From: Streptomyces sp. NBC_01264
GTDB taxonomy: Bacteria; Actinomycetota; Actinomycetes; Streptomycetales; Streptomycetaceae
DNA length: 64,000 nt
Assembly (NCBI RefSeq): GCF_026340675.1
Contig: NZ_JAPEOX010000001.1
Location: 5,208,001 to 5,272,000, forward strand
Direction: 5' to 3'
Shown here one piece after another: positions 63,272 through 64,000 of the stretch. The stretch's first letter is position 1; each line of letters begins with the position of its first letter. The translations under genes and the position numbers were made by a program. Under the pieces are notes generated by a model. It was not told where the DNA came from. It saw only the letters and a list, made by a program, of their open reading frames with translations, and ran no database searches.

Positions 63272-63859
63272 GTGCTTCTCTCTGATAAAGACATCCGGGC
63301 CGAGATCGACAGCGGACGGGTTCGCATCGACCCCTTCGACGAGTCGATGGTGCAGCCCTCCAGTATCGATGTACGTCTCGACCGGTTCTTCCGGGTCTTC
63401 GAGAATCACCGGTACGCGCACATCGATCCCGCGGTCGAGCAGTCCGACCTGACCCGGATGGTCGAGCCCGAGGGTGACGAGGCGTTCATCCTCCACCCGG
63501 GTGAGTTCGTCCTCGCGTCGACCTACGAGGTCATCTCGCTGCCCGACGACATCGCCTCCAGACTGGAGGGGAAGTCCAGCCTCGGACGGCTGGGGCTGGT
63601 CACCCATTCGACCGCCGGGTTCATCGACCCGGGTTTCTCCGGGCACGTGACGCTGGAGCTGTCGAACCTCGCCACGCTGCCGATCAAGCTCTGGCCGGGT
63701 ATGAAGATCGGACAGCTGTGTCTGTTCCGGCTCAGCTCGCCCGCGGAGTTCCCGTACGGGAGCGAGAGGTACGGATCGCGGTACCAGGGCCAGCGCGGCC
63801 CGACGGCCTCGCGGTCCTTCCAGAACTTCCACCGGACCCAGGTGAGGCACGAGGCATGA
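63272..63859 (+). CDS. dcd: dCTP deaminase
   Basis: A 195-residue enzyme converting dCTP to dUTP (or directly to dUMP in bifunctional members), part of dTTP supply. Family motifs: [44 protein letters not shown] with the catalytic Glu downstream in GHVTLELSN, and [14 protein letters not shown] at 63272 starts the conserved [12 protein letters not shown]. It overlaps the phosphoribosyltransferase gene by ATGA. Confidence 0.97.
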   Translation: MLLSDKDIRAEIDSGRVRIDPFDESMVQPSSIDVRLDRFFRVFENHRYAHIDPAVEQSDLTRMVEPEGDEAFILHPGEFVLASTYEVISLPDDIASRLEGKSSLGRLGLVTHSTAGFIDPGFSGHVTLELSNLATLPIKLWPGMKIGQLCLFRLSSPAEFPYGSERYGSRYQGQRGPTASRSFQNFHRTQVRHEA

Positions 63860-64000
63860 GTGACGGAGTGAGTGAGGGAGTGAGCCGCGGAGTGCGCGAG
63901 AACCTTGATTACGAGGGATTCGGGCGGGCCGTGCGCGAGCTGGCGCAGACCATCGCCGACGACGGCTACGAGCCCGACATCATCCTGAGCATCGCCCGCG
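63856..64000 (+). CDS. Phosphoribosyltransferase, 5' part only
   Basis: The first 48 codons are visible: a disordered start ([13 protein letters not shown]) then [20 protein letters not shown] and [11 protein letters not shown], the beginning of a purine/xanthine-type PRTase fold. It overlaps dcd by 4 bases, so both belong to a nucleotide-metabolism operon. The gene runs beyond the window. Confidence 0.75.
   Translation, partial: MSDGVSEGVSRGVRENLDYEGFGRAVRELAQTIADDGYEPDIILSIAR

Overview
The window reads as chromosomal DNA of a Streptomyces or close relative. GC content is very high, codons almost always end in G or C, GTG and TTG starts are common, and the gene families are typical of the genus: type VII-secretion-like small proteins, an SCO5918-type protein, DUF5753 and DUF6247 regulators, RheA/Hsp18 control, and a CotH/VTC locus. 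The most useful landmark is an intact tRNA-Gly(UCC) gene at 62743-62816, next to a core block (small zinc-ribbon protein, dcd, phosphoribosyltransferase) at the right edge.

The 3' half of this tRNA and the terminator hairpin behind it recur six more times to the left (20799, 22148, 26853, 29280, 45518, 60716), always in the same orientation. The 42 kb from 20.8 to 62.8 kb is therefore best read as a tandem pile-up of integrated elements at one tRNA-Gly site. The six segments are 1.3, 4.7, 2.4, 16, 15 and 2 kb long. The only integrase in them is an N-terminally truncated remnant (28569-29226). The short segments carry toxin-antitoxin-like pairs, regulators or broken genes. The long ones carry stress, membrane and envelope genes.

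Left part (1-20.5 kb): an alcohol dehydrogenase; a four-gene secretion-like operon on the minus strand; a relic of a branched-chain amino-acid dehydrogenase; a membrane-anchored HTH sensor protein; a lipoprotein; a secreted NTF2-like protein; an SMI1/KNR4 protein; a divergent TsaD paralogue under a Nur-box-like palindrome; and a GAF-SpoIIE phosphatase. After these comes a stress module: MerR-like regulator, long noncoding leader, RsbW-like ATPase, SCO5918-like protein, CBS protein, DEAD-box helicase and cold-shock protein. In this copy the ATPase gene is broken by a 4-base deletion and by an IS256-type element that itself contains an IS30-type element. The same module recurs nearly whole at 35.9-40.6 kb, and a third partial copy (phosphatase tail, MerR-like gene, leader) lies at 31.8-33.1 kb.

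The most interesting unexplained object is the leader shared by the three MerR-like genes. It is about 560-720 bases long, starts at an identical promoter (TAGACA, 17 bases, TATGGT, minus strand), contains a conserved 8-9 bp helix closing a roughly 60-base domain, is full of GCAGT words, and ends in a strong hairpin just before the MerR start codon. Parts of it look better conserved between copies than the protein it precedes.

The 45.5-60.7 kb segment holds a coherent envelope locus: VTC polyphosphate-polymerase-like protein, DUF4956 membrane protein, CotH-like kinase, an OmpR/histidine-kinase pair, a class-A-beta-lactamase-like hydrolase, and a MacAB-type exporter set with two adaptor proteins, followed by an APC permease and a DoxX protein. 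All functions are inferred from sequence motifs read by eye; no database search was run.
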